From Pseudomonas alkylphenolica (GTDB lineage: Bacteria > Pseudomonadota > Gammaproteobacteria > Pseudomonadales > Pseudomonadaceae), in NCBI RefSeq assembly GCF_000746525.1, contig NZ_CP009048.1, positions 3,713,501 through 3,777,500 on the forward strand: a stretch of 64,000 bases of DNA. The letters are read 5' to 3'. The translations under genes were made by a program, and so were the position numbers. The notes beneath the pieces are model-generated. The model worked only from the letters and a program-made list of their open reading frames with translations, searched no databases and had not been told where the DNA came from. Below, piece by piece: positions 56,162-64,000 of this stretch (position 1 is its first letter; the number at the start of each line of letters is the position of its first letter).

Positions 56162-57694
56162 ATGATTTTGCCTTGGCTGATCCTGATCCCCTTTATCGGC
56201 GGCCTGCTGTGCTGGCTGGGTGAGCGCTTCGGCGCCACCCTGCCGCGCTGGATTGCGCTGCTGACCATGTCCCTGCTGCTTGGTATCGGCCTCTGGCTGT
56301 GGGCCAACGGGGACTATACCCTGGCCCCTGCTCCAGGCGCTGCGCCTGAGTGGGCGGTCGAATTCAAAGTGCTGTGGATCGAGCGCTTCGGCATCAGCCT
56401 GCACCTGGCCCTCGACGGCCTGTCGCTGCTGATGATCCTGCTTACCGGCCTGCTCGGTGTGCTCTCGGTACTGTGCTCCTGGAAAGAGATCCAGCGTCAC
56501 GTCGGCTTCTTCCACCTCAACCTGATGTGGATCCTGGGCGGCGTGGTCGGTGTGTTCCTGGCCCTGGACCTGTTCCTGTTCTTCTTCTTCTGGGAAATGA
56601 TGCTGGTGCCGATGTATTTCCTCATCGCGCTCTGGGGTCACAGCTCCTCCGACGGCAAGAAGACCCGGATCTACGCAGCAACCAAGTTCTTCATCTTCAC
56701 TCAGGCCAGCGGTCTGATCATGTTGGTGGCGATCCTTGGCCTGGTACTGGTCAACTACAGCAACACCGGTGTAATCACCTTCGACTACACCCAGTTGCTC
56801 AAGGCTGAACTGCCACCCGCCACCGAATACGTGTTGATGCTCGGCTTCTTCATCGCCTTCGCGGTCAAGCTGCCGGTGGTACCGTTCCACTCCTGGCTGC
56901 CTGACGCGCACGCCCAGGCACCGACCGCAGGTTCGGTGGACCTTGCCGGTATCTTGCTGAAAACCGCTGCCTACGGCCTGCTGCGTTTCGCTCTGCCACT
57001 GTTCCCGAATGCCTCGGCCGAATTCGCGCCGATCGCCATGACCCTGGGTCTGATCGGGATTTTCTACGGTGCCTTCCTGGCGTTCGCCCAGACCGACATC
57101 AAGCGTCTGGTGGCCTTCTCCAGCGTTTCGCACATGGGCTTCGTGCTGATTGGCATCTACTCCGGCAGCCAGCAAGCGCTGCAAGGTGCTGTAATCCAGA
57201 TGCTGGCTCACGGCCTGTCGGCGGCGGCACTCTTTATCCTCGCCGGCCAGCTGTACGAGCGCCTGCACACCCGTGACATGCGCGAGATGGGCGGCCTGTG
57301 GCATCGCATCGCCTACCTGCCGGCCATCAGCCTGTTCTTCGCTGCAGCGTCGCTGGGCCTGCCGGGCACCGGTAACTTCGTTGGCGAGTTCCTGATCCTG
57401 ATCGGCAGCTTCGTCGCCTCGCCATGGGTCACCGTCATCGCCACTTCCGGCCTGGTGTTCGGTTCGGTCTACTCGCTGATCATGATTCACCGTGCCTACT
57501 TCGGCCCGGCGAAGTCGGACGAAGTCCTGGCTGGCATGGATACCCGCGAAATGATCATGGTACTGGCCCTGGCTGGCCTGCTGATCTTGCTGGGCGTCTA
57601 CCCGCAGCCGTTCCTGGACACTTCCGCCGCCACCATGAGTGGTGTGCAGCAGTGGTTCGGCTCCGCTTTCACTCAACTCGCTTCGGCCCGGTAA
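56162..57694 (+). CDS. nuoM: NADH-quinone oxidoreductase subunit M
   Basis: Antiporter-like pump subunit, 510 residues, about 14 helices. [15 protein letters not shown] (key Glu), [21 protein letters not shown] and [15 protein letters not shown] match the family. 39 bases after nuoL, 7 before nuoN. Confidence 0.96.
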   Translation: MILPWLILIPFIGGLLCWLGERFGATLPRWIALLTMSLLLGIGLWLWANGDYTLAPAPGAAPEWAVEFKVLWIERFGISLHLALDGLSLLMILLTGLLGVLSVLCSWKEIQRHVGFFHLNLMWILGGVVGVFLALDLFLFFFFWEMMLVPMYFLIALWGHSSSDGKKTRIYAATKFFIFTQASGLIMLVAILGLVLVNYSNTGVITFDYTQLLKAELPPATEYVLMLGFFIAFAVKLPVVPFHSWLPDAHAQAPTAGSVDLAGILLKTAAYGLLRFALPLFPNASAEFAPIAMTLGLIGIFYGAFLAFAQTDIKRLVAFSSVSHMGFVLIGIYSGSQQALQGAVIQMLAHGLSAAALFILAGQLYERLHTRDMREMGGLWHRIAYLPAISLFFAAASLGLPGTGNFVGEFLILIGSFVASPWVTVIATSGLVFGSVYSLIMIHRAYFGPAKSDEVLAGMDTREMIMVLALAGLLILLGVYPQPFLDTSAATMSGVQQWFGSAFTQLASAR

Positions 57695-57701
57695 GAGCGC
57701 T

Positions 57702-59171
57702 ATGGACCTGACGATTCAACACTTTATCGCGCTTGCGCCGCTGCTGATTACCACCATCACCGTTGTCGTGGTGATGCTGGCAATCGCCTGGCGCCGCAAC
57801 CATTCGCAAACCTTCCTGCTGTCGACCGTGGGCCTGAACCTGGCCCTGCTGTCGATCCTGCCGGTACTCAAAGTCGTGCCACTGGCGGTCACGCCGCTGC
57901 TGACCATCGACAAGTTCGCCTGCCTGTACATGGCGCTGATCCTGGTCGCCACCCTGGCCTGTGTAACCCTCGCCCATGCCTACCTGGGTGAAGGCGGCAA
58001 AGGCTACCCGGGCAACCGCGAAGAACTGTACCTGCTGATCCTGATGGCTGCCCTGGGTGGCCTGGTACTGGTCAGCGCGCAGCACCTGGCTGGCCTGTTC
58101 ATTGGCCTGGAGCTGCTCTCGGTACCGGTCTATGGCCTGGTAGCCTATGCCTTCTTCAACAAGCGTTCGCTGGAAGCCGGCATCAAGTACATGGTGCTGT
58201 CGGCCGCCGGTTCCGCCTTCCTGCTGTTCGGTATGGCCCTGCTGTACGCCGACGCTGGCAGCCTGAGCTTCGACGGTATCGGTAAAGCCCTGGCAGCCAC
58301 CAACATGCCAAGCCTGCTGGCTCAGCTGGGCCTGGGCATGATGCTGGTGGGCCTGGCGTTCAAACTGTCGCTGGTGCCATTCCACCTGTGGACCCCGGAC
58401 GTCTACGAAGGTGCTCCGGCACCGGTCGCCGCCTTCCTGGCCACCGCCAGCAAGGTTGCAGTGTTCGCCGTTGTCGTGCGCCTGTTCATGCTCTCCCCGG
58501 CTGCCAGCAGTGGCGTGCTGACCACCGTGCTGTCGGTGATTGCCGTTGCTTCGATCCTGATCGGTAACCTGCTGGCACTGACCCAGAGCAACCTCAAGCG
58601 TCTGCTCGGTTACTCGTCGATCGCCCACTTCGGTTACCTGCTGATCGCCCTGGTGGCGAGCAAGGGTCTGGCCGTCGAAGCCATTGGCGTGTACCTGGTC
58701 ACCTACGTGATCACCAGCCTAGGTGCCTTCGGTGTCATCACCCTGATGTCGTCGCCGTACAACGGCCGTGACGCAGACGCTCTGTACGAGTACCGCGGCC
58801 TGTTCTGGCGCCGTCCGTACCTGACCGCGGTACTGACCGTGATGATGCTGTCGCTGGCCGGTATCCCGCTGACCGCAGGCTTCATCGGCAAGTTCTACAT
58901 CATCGCTACCGGCGTCGAGTCGCAGCTGTGGTGGTTGGTCGGTGCCCTGGTGATCGGTAGTGCCATCGGCGTGTTCTACTACCTGCGTGTGATGGTCACC
59001 CTGTTCCTGATGGAACCGAACCTGCGTCGTCACGATGCTCCGCTGAACTGGGAACAGCGCACCGGCGGCGTCATGCTGCTGGCGATCGCGATCCTGGCCT
59101 TTGTGCTGGGTGTGTACCCGCAGCCGTTGCTGGACATGGTCCAGCATGCAGGCCTGCAACTGGTCGGCTGA
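57702..59171 (+). CDS. nuoN: NADH-quinone oxidoreductase subunit N
   Basis: Third antiporter-like subunit, 489 residues from ATG 57702 (ribosome site aagag). [19 protein letters not shown] (key Glu), [19 protein letters not shown] and [19 protein letters not shown] are typical. An in-frame ATG at 57639 lies inside nuoM and is rejected. Last gene of the operon, followed by a terminator. Confidence 0.96.
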   Translation: MDLTIQHFIALAPLLITTITVVVVMLAIAWRRNHSQTFLLSTVGLNLALLSILPVLKVVPLAVTPLLTIDKFACLYMALILVATLACVTLAHAYLGEGGKGYPGNREELYLLILMAALGGLVLVSAQHLAGLFIGLELLSVPVYGLVAYAFFNKRSLEAGIKYMVLSAAGSAFLLFGMALLYADAGSLSFDGIGKALAATNMPSLLAQLGLGMMLVGLAFKLSLVPFHLWTPDVYEGAPAPVAAFLATASKVAVFAVVVRLFMLSPAASSGVLTTVLSVIAVASILIGNLLALTQSNLKRLLGYSSIAHFGYLLIALVASKGLAVEAIGVYLVTYVITSLGAFGVITLMSSPYNGRDADALYEYRGLFWRRPYLTAVLTVMMLSLAGIPLTAGFIGKFYIIATGVESQLWWLVGALVIGSAIGVFYYLRVMVTLFLMEPNLRRHDAPLNWEQRTGGVMLLAIAILAFVLGVYPQPLLDMVQHAGLQLVG

Positions 59172-59189
59172 TCGATCTTGCTGTAACAG

Positions 59190-59218
59190 ACACCCCGCTT
59201 CGGCGGGGTGTTTTGTTT
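59190..59218 (+). terminator. Terminator of the nuo operon
   Basis: acaccccgc-ttcg-gcggggtgttttgtttt: strong tetraloop hairpin with T-rich tail. Confidence 0.93.
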
Positions 59219-59234
59219 TGTGGCTTAAATTGTT

Positions 59235-59300
59235 ATCGCGGGGCAAGCCCGCTCCCACAGGGCTGTCCAAATCCTGTGGGAGCGGGCTTGCCCCGCGATG
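59235..59300. repeat. REP palindrome 8
   Basis: Inverted REP pair with an 18-base centre right after the nuo terminator. Confidence 0.9.
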
Positions 59301-59380
59301 AGGTCAGTACATATCCATGACTGTGCTTCGTCCGATAGTTGCGACGTCTGATACCCGCTCACAGTCCCGGAACCCCATCG

Positions 59381-61462
59381 ATGCGCCCCACCCTACCCCG
59401 CTCCTCCCTTGCCCTGTTGATTTCCTGTGCCGCTTCAGTCCAGGCCAGCGATGGCATTGAACTTGGCCAGGTACTTATCCAGGAACAGGAACAGAGCGAG
59501 CTGCAGGACGCTCGCGAACGTCTCAATCAGGTACCAGGCGCCACCAACCTGATTGACATGCAACGGGTGGAGCAAGGCCGGGTCGCCAGCAATCAGGATG
59601 TACTCGCCTACCAGCCGGGCGTGTTTGCCCAGTCTGCCGGCAACGACGGTATCAAGTTGTCGATCCGCGGCTCGGGCATCAACCGTGCGCCGGGCAGCCA
59701 CGGTTCAGGCGTCTACACGATGTTCGACGGCCTGCCGCTGACCGGTCCTGGCGGCACACCGTATGAGTTGTTCGAACCGTTGTGGCTGAGCCGCGCCGAA
59801 GTCCTGCGCGGTGCCAACGGTTTCGACCGCGGCGCCCTGGCCTTGGGCGGCGCCATCGATTACATCACCCATACCGGCCATGATGCCGCGCCCTTGCAAG
59901 TGCGCTATGAACTGGGCAGCCGCGGCTATGCCAAGCGTCAGATCAGCTCCGGTCAGGTGTTGGGCGATCTGGACTACTACGTGGCCCTGACCGATTCTGA
60001 GTACGATGGTTACCAGGAGCACAGCAGCGGCAGCAGCAAGGGCATCGCCGCCAATGTCGGTTATCGCTTCAGCCCAAGCCTGGAAACCCGCTTCTACCTG
60101 CGCTACCGGGAAACCGAGAATGATTTGGCCGGGCGCCTGACCAAAGCACAGATCAAACACGATCCCCGCGCCGCCAATCCGCTGTACCTGAGCCGCGATG
60201 CCAGCCGTCCGCAACCGGGCAGCACCTGGCTGGGCAACAAGACCACCTTCTTCCTCGACGAGGATTCGCGTCTGGAGGCTGGGCTGGTCTACCACGACTA
60301 CCCGATGGACCTGCGTGAAGGCGCCAACCGTTTGAAGGTGGCCTATAGCGACGTCAGTGGCACATTGAACTACTTCCGTCGCGATACGCTGTTCGGTCAC
60401 GAGAGCAAGACCACCATCGGCTGGCGTACAACCAAACACCTGCCAAACAGTGGCGCATCGGAATTCGTCCGGGTGCAATCCCGGCCCGACATGCCTGTGG
60501 GCACCCGTACCCGTGACTTCAGTTACCAAGGCTCCGACAGCGTCGTGCATGTCGGCAATGAGCTAGAGCTGATCCCTGATCTGTGGCTGACCAGTGGCCT
60601 GGCGATGATCTACACCCGGCGCGAAAGTGCAGTGACCTACCCGGAGAATGGCGGCAAGGTCAGCCAGCATGACTGGGACTACGCACCGCGCCTGGGCCTG
60701 CGCTATGACTTGAGCCCGAGCCTGCAACTATATGGCAACCTCAGCCGCTCGGTGGAACCGCCACATCCATGGGCGTTGATCTGGAGCTCGCCAACCAGGG
60801 TCAATGGCCTGCAAACCCAGCCAATCGAAATGCAAAACCAGACCGCCACCACCCTGGAGCTTGGCGCCAGAGGCGATGCGCCAATCGGTAGCTGGGATCT
60901 GGCCTGGTACTACTCGGACGTGCGCCACGAGCTGCTGGCGGTCGAAATCGTGCCTGGCCTCCCCGCCGCCGAATTCAACGCCAGCCCCACCGTCCACCAA
61001 GGGGTAGAAGCGGGTCTCGACAGCCTGCTTTGGGAACGCGCCGCCGTCGGCAAGCTGTCGCTACGCCAGGCCTATACCTTCAGTGACTTCCACTACCGCG
61101 ACGACGATGTCTTTGGTGACAACCGTCTGCCCGGTATCCCGATGCACTACTACCAGGCCGAGCTGCGCTTCGACCTGCCGAGTGGTTTTTACGCCGGGCT
61201 CAATACGCAGATGGCTTCCAAGGTTCAGGTCGACTACGCCAACAGCTATCCGGCCGACGCCTACGCCCTGCTCGGTGCAACCCTGGGTTACAACGCGCCG
61301 AAACAGGACTGGCAAACCTGGATCGACCTGCGCAACCTGACCAACAAGCGCTACGCCGCCACGGTCACCCCCGGCTACAACGACAACGGCAAGGACGTTG
61401 CCCACTCGACTCCCGGCGAAGGTTTCGGGGTATACGCCGGGGTGTCCTACAGTTTCCGCTAG
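59381..61462 (+). CDS. TonB-dependent outer-membrane receptor
   Basis: 693 residues, signal peptide MRPTLPRSSLALLISCAASVQA. Plug domain: VPGATNLIDMQRV, NDGIKLSIRGSGINRAPGSHG (the usual SIRG motif) and EVLRGANGFDRGALALGGAID. The 22-strand barrel ends with the terminal Phe-Arg (GVYAGVSYSFR) and the LRNLTNKRYAATVTPGYN box. It lacks the N-terminal signalling domain of FecA types, so it is not tied to an anti-sigma system. The ligand (a siderophore or other metal complex) cannot be named. Its stop overlaps the stop of the convergent next gene. Confidence 0.9.
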   Translation: MRPTLPRSSLALLISCAASVQASDGIELGQVLIQEQEQSELQDARERLNQVPGATNLIDMQRVEQGRVASNQDVLAYQPGVFAQSAGNDGIKLSIRGSGINRAPGSHGSGVYTMFDGLPLTGPGGTPYELFEPLWLSRAEVLRGANGFDRGALALGGAIDYITHTGHDAAPLQVRYELGSRGYAKRQISSGQVLGDLDYYVALTDSEYDGYQEHSSGSSKGIAANVGYRFSPSLETRFYLRYRETENDLAGRLTKAQIKHDPRAANPLYLSRDASRPQPGSTWLGNKTTFFLDEDSRLEAGLVYHDYPMDLREGANRLKVAYSDVSGTLNYFRRDTLFGHESKTTIGWRTTKHLPNSGASEFVRVQSRPDMPVGTRTRDFSYQGSDSVVHVGNELELIPDLWLTSGLAMIYTRRESAVTYPENGGKVSQHDWDYAPRLGLRYDLSPSLQLYGNLSRSVEPPHPWALIWSSPTRVNGLQTQPIEMQNQTATTLELGARGDAPIGSWDLAWYYSDVRHELLAVEIVPGLPAAEFNASPTVHQGVEAGLDSLLWERAAVGKLSLRQAYTFSDFHYRDDDVFGDNRLPGIPMHYYQAELRFDLPSGFYAGLNTQMASKVQVDYANSYPADAYALLGATLGYNAPKQDWQTWIDLRNLTNKRYAATVTPGYNDNGKDVAHSTPGEGFGVYAGVSYSFR

Positions 61463-62523
61463 CTGGGTAGTTGTACCTGTGGTTTGGTCGCAACGAAGAT
61501 CGCCCAGCTGGACATGAACAGTGCGGCGATCAACGGCCCGATGACAAAACCATTGAGGCCGAATACCGCCAGACCACCCAAGGTCGATATCAGAATCAGG
61601 TAGTCCGGCATTTTCGTGTCCTTGCCCACCAGCAGAGGGCGTAACACGTTGTCCACCAGACCGATTACGAACACGCCGAAAGCGACCAGCGCCGCACCTT
61701 GCCAGACTGCCCCGGTGGCAACGAAATACACCGCCACCGGCGCCCAGACGATTCCCGCCCCGACTGCCGGCAACAGCGAAAGAAAGGCCATCAGCACACC
61801 CCAGACCAAAGCACTGGGGATATCCAGCATCCAGAAAATGATGCCGCCAAGCGTACCCTGGGTGATCGCGACCAGCAGGTTGCCTTTGACGGTGGCGCGC
61901 ACCACGCGGTTGAACTTCAGTTGCAAACGGCGTTTCTGCTGCTCGGCCAACGGCACCGCCGCGCGGATTTTGCGCGCAAGCTCCGCGCCGTCACGCAAAA
62001 AGAAGAACAGCAGATAGAGCATGACGGCAAAACTCACCAGGAAATCAAAGGTGCCCTGACCGAAGCTGAACGCCTGGGTGGCAAAGAACTGGCTGCCCTG
62101 CAGAGCGCCCTTGGTAATCTTGTCGCGCAGGCCTACCAGATCGCCCATCCCCATGCGCTCCAGGCTATTTTGCGCAAAGGCCGGAAGAATATCCTTGAAA
62201 CGCTCAATGTAGCCGGCCAGGTCCAGCTCACCGCTCTCAAGGTTCTTGTACAGCGCCGCACCTTCCTGCACCAGCAAGGTGCTGATGATGATCACCGGCA
62301 GGATGGCGATCACCAGACATATCAGCAGCGTCAGGCCCGCGGCCAGGTTGCGCCGCCAGTCCAGGCGCGTCAGCAAACGGCGCTGCAGCGGGGCGAAGAC
62401 GATGCCAAGGATCACCGCCCAGAACACTGCGCCGTAGAACGGCAGCAGGATCCAGATGAAAGCGATGGTCACCAGGGCCAGTAACAGATGCAGGGCCTTG
62501 TGCTGCACGGCGGTTTCGTTCAT
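61459..62523 (-). CDS. AI-2E/PerM-family membrane transporter
   Basis: 354 residues with about eight helices. LLPFYGAVFWAVILGIVFAPL at the N terminus, LFFFLRDGAELARKIRAAVP in the middle and GLVDNVLRPLLVGKDTKMPDYLI plus GGLAVFGLNGFVIGPLIAALF near the C terminus are the family signature. Members have been linked to AI-2 export or Na+/H+ exchange; nearest by feel is YdiK. Start at 62523 is chosen because ggag lies just upstream; 62544 is in frame. Confidence 0.85.
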   Translation of the reverse strand: MNETAVQHKALHLLLALVTIAFIWILLPFYGAVFWAVILGIVFAPLQRRLLTRLDWRRNLAAGLTLLICLVIAILPVIIISTLLVQEGAALYKNLESGELDLAGYIERFKDILPAFAQNSLERMGMGDLVGLRDKITKGALQGSQFFATQAFSFGQGTFDFLVSFAVMLYLLFFFLRDGAELARKIRAAVPLAEQQKRRLQLKFNRVVRATVKGNLLVAITQGTLGGIIFWMLDIPSALVWGVLMAFLSLLPAVGAGIVWAPVAVYFVATGAVWQGAALVAFGVFVIGLVDNVLRPLLVGKDTKMPDYLILISTLGGLAVFGLNGFVIGPLIAALFMSSWAIFVATKPQVQLPS

Positions 62524-62596
62524 GTGCGCTCCGTTGCTGTTCACAACGTTAGTGCACGGCGCAGTGGCAAAAGTGCCGTGCGCACAAGACGATCGG

Positions 62597-63013
62597 TCAG
62601 GCCCCGGCTGGCCAGGTCTCCGATGCCCGCCCTGCGGTCAGGTCGCTTTCCCAGAAATACTGAGCACTCAGTTCGATTTGCACATAAGCCAGGTCATCGC
62701 TTTCATTGCTGGCATGGTTCGCGCCTGCAAGCCCCTGGGCACCGTCATTGTCACCGACAGCCGGCGTCACGTCGTACCAAGCCCTTTGACCGAGGGACGT
62801 ACTCCAGGTCGTCAGGCTGTGCAGATCCGGGTTGGCAAAGGTGAACGTGCAGTTGCTCACACCCGCCAGGTTTTGCCCTTTCCAGTTCCAGTGGTAGGTG
62901 GTGTCCACCTGCGCTCGTTCATTCAAGGTGTAACGCGGCTCAAAGGTGGGACGTGAATCAGCAGGCTGCGCAATCGTGACGGACCAAGGTCCATGCGAAA
63001 GAATCAAAGTCAT
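62597..63013 (-). CDS. Uncharacterised 138-residue protein
   Basis: I do not recognise it. Starts MTLILSHGPWSVTIAQPADS, with an aagga ribosome site 7 bases upstream. No signal peptide or membrane segment; rich in Trp, Thr and Asn (TYHWNWKGQNLAGVSNCTF, LTTWSTSLGQRAWYDV), a make-up that suggests a beta-sandwich. It follows the ANR-like regulator by 44 bases on the same strand, so they may share a transcript. Confidence 0.65.
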   Translation of the reverse strand: MTLILSHGPWSVTIAQPADSRPTFEPRYTLNERAQVDTTYHWNWKGQNLAGVSNCTFTFANPDLHSLTTWSTSLGQRAWYDVTPAVGDNDGAQGLAGANHASNESDDLAYVQIELSAQYFWESDLTAGRASETWPAGA

Positions 63014-63057
63014 TTAGGGTCCTTAAAGCAGGCTGGGCACTGCCATTGATCCATCGG

Positions 63058-63768
63058 CTAGTTGATAGGCTGAATGGGTTGGAGAAGGCGCACTTGTTTG
63101 CCGTCGACTTCGATCTGGCCGTTTTGCTGGAGACGGGTGAACACCCGGGAAACAGTCTCTCCGGCCAGCCCCAGGTAATTGCCGATTTCGTTACGTGAGA
63201 TGCTCAGGTGCAGTTGATTGGCTGCGTATCCAAGCGAGTGAAAGCGTGCCGACAGGTTGACCAGCAAGGAGACGACCCGGGCATCGGCGGCTTTTTTCGA
63301 ATGCAGCCGGGTCATTTGTTGGGTATTGCGAATCTCACTGCTCATCGCCCGCATCAGATGCCGGCGTATCTGCGGCAAGCGGATCAACAGCTCATCGAGA
63401 GGCGCGAAAGGAATTTCGCACACTTCGGTGGTCTCCAGCGCCTGGACTGATACCGGGTACGCTTCTGAACCCAGTCCGGACAGGCCAATCGACTCACCGG
63501 GCAGATGGATGCCGATGATCTTTTCTTCCCCGGTCTCACTCAGGCAAACAGACTTCAAGACGCCGGAGCGGATCACGTAGATCGAGTTGAAACTGTCGCC
63601 CTGGCGAAACAGAAAATCGTTCTCTTTCATGGTCCGGACGTGCTTGACCACGTCATCAAGCATGTCGACTTCTTCGGGACTCGCTGAACCAGGCAGGCAC
63701 AGCGGCGCGAGACTGCAGGTTTTGCATTGTGTCTGGCGGTAAGCTGGCAATCGAATGGGCTCAGGCAT
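63058..63768 (-). CDS. ANR/FNR-type oxygen-responsive regulator (paralogue)
   Basis: CRP-family regulator that senses oxygen with a 4Fe-4S cluster. 236 residues. Cluster Cys15, Cys18, Cys24 (CKTCSLAPLC) and Cys116 (TTEVCEIPF) are all present. cNMP-like barrel (FRQGDSFNSIYVIRSGVLK), dimer helix, and HTH ISRNEIGNYLGLAGETVSRV with the E..SR recognition pattern for TTGAT-N4-ATCAA. Close to P. aeruginosa ANR in design, but its C terminus is short and several positions differ, so it may be one of the extra FNR copies found in P. putida rather than ANR itself. Confidence 0.88.
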   Translation of the reverse strand: MPEPIRLPAYRQTQCKTCSLAPLCLPGSASPEEVDMLDDVVKHVRTMKENDFLFRQGDSFNSIYVIRSGVLKSVCLSETGEEKIIGIHLPGESIGLSGLGSEAYPVSVQALETTEVCEIPFAPLDELLIRLPQIRRHLMRAMSSEIRNTQQMTRLHSKKAADARVVSLLVNLSARFHSLGYAANQLHLSISRNEIGNYLGLAGETVSRVFTRLQQNGQIEVDGKQVRLLQPIQPIN

Positions 63769-64000
63769 TTATCTAGTCCTTATGGCGGAACACACGGTGC
63801 GCCTGAGCTGTTTCCATCAAGCGCACTTTGCAGGCCAGACCAGTGTCCCGTGAGCCAACTTCAAACACCCCTCAATAATCGTTATTTGATATCAAACCCT
63901 TGTTTCTATTGAATAAATGCAAAGAGCCAGCGCGCAGCACCCGAGGTAAACGCAAGCAGCGGCAAAAGCGCCGTTGACATGGATCAATTACCCGCCGGGG
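63769..64000. promoter_or_regulatory. Upstream region of the ANR-like gene
   Basis: No gene in these 232 bases. It contains the perfect 12-bp palindrome TTTGATATCAAA (63885-63896), two FNR half-sites without the normal 4-base gap, and a good ANR box TTGACATGGATCAA at 63974-63987 (13 of 14 by consensus TTGAYNNNNATCAA logic). The box may serve a gene beyond the right edge. Confidence 0.55.

Overview
The window looks like chromosome of a Pseudomonas of the P. putida / P. fluorescens lineage. Evidence: fused nuoCD in a 13-gene complex I operon, side-by-side isocitrate dehydrogenases (icd and monomeric idh), a short (441-residue) isocitrate lyase, the order ftsK-aat-ate-infA-clpA-clpS-cspD-icd, an ANR-type regulator, high-GC codon use, and eight copies of the REP palindrome typical of this group. 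All assignments come from reading the sequence; no database search was run.

Layout. (1) 1-11.8 kb is an accessory, mosaic region. It starts with a chaperone-usher fimbrial cluster (major pilin, PapD-like chaperone, usher, second pilin copy). A graveyard of phage or island relics follows: a broken SRAP gene, a decayed lysis-associated gene, a broken DUF7079-like gene and a tRNA 3' fragment that looks like an attachment site. Next come a small gene with a LexA-like box, a low-GC two-domain fimbrial adhesin, a phage lysis remnant (lysozyme tail, Rz with nested Rz1), a hexanucleotide repeat, an IS5-type insertion sequence and a decapitated tyrosine integrase that abuts an intact tRNA-Ser(UGA). 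(2) 11.9-17.8 kb: yccA-like gene, NCS2 purine permease, tusDCBE plus a TrpD-like gene, and a glutathionyl-hydroquinone reductase. (3) 17.8-25.3 kb, minus strand: ftsK-lolA-rarA-crcB-serS-cysG. (4) 25.6-30.7 kb: aat and ate with infA on the plus strand, clpA and clpS on the minus strand (all N-degron functions except infA), and cspD. (5) 30.7-43.9 kb: icd/idh, a Nudix hydrolase, mnmA-hflD, purB, the ribosomal oxygenase roxA, a GNAT enzyme, a short secretin-domain protein, aceA and a YhhN-family membrane protein. (6) 44.2-59.2 kb: nuoABCDEFGHIJKLMN. (7) 59.4-64 kb: a TonB-dependent receptor, a PerM/AI-2E family membrane protein, an unknown 138-residue protein and an ANR/FNR paralogue.

Functionally the core links central carbon flow (icd, idh, aceA) to respiration (complex I), with N-degron proteolysis (Aat and Ate tag, ClpS delivers, ClpAP degrades) and tRNA wobble thiolation (TusDCBE relays sulfur to MnmA) both encoded here. 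Visible regulatory sites include a TGTAGT-N14-ACTACA operator before aceA, a Fur-like box before nuoA, a LexA-like box in the accessory region, a long inverted repeat before yqjG and an ANR box at the right edge.

I did not find a clearly new multi-gene system. The most unusual parts are the mosaic fimbrial locus and two tRNA-linked attachment regions that share the same pair of 12-bp repeats at identical 21-bp spacing.
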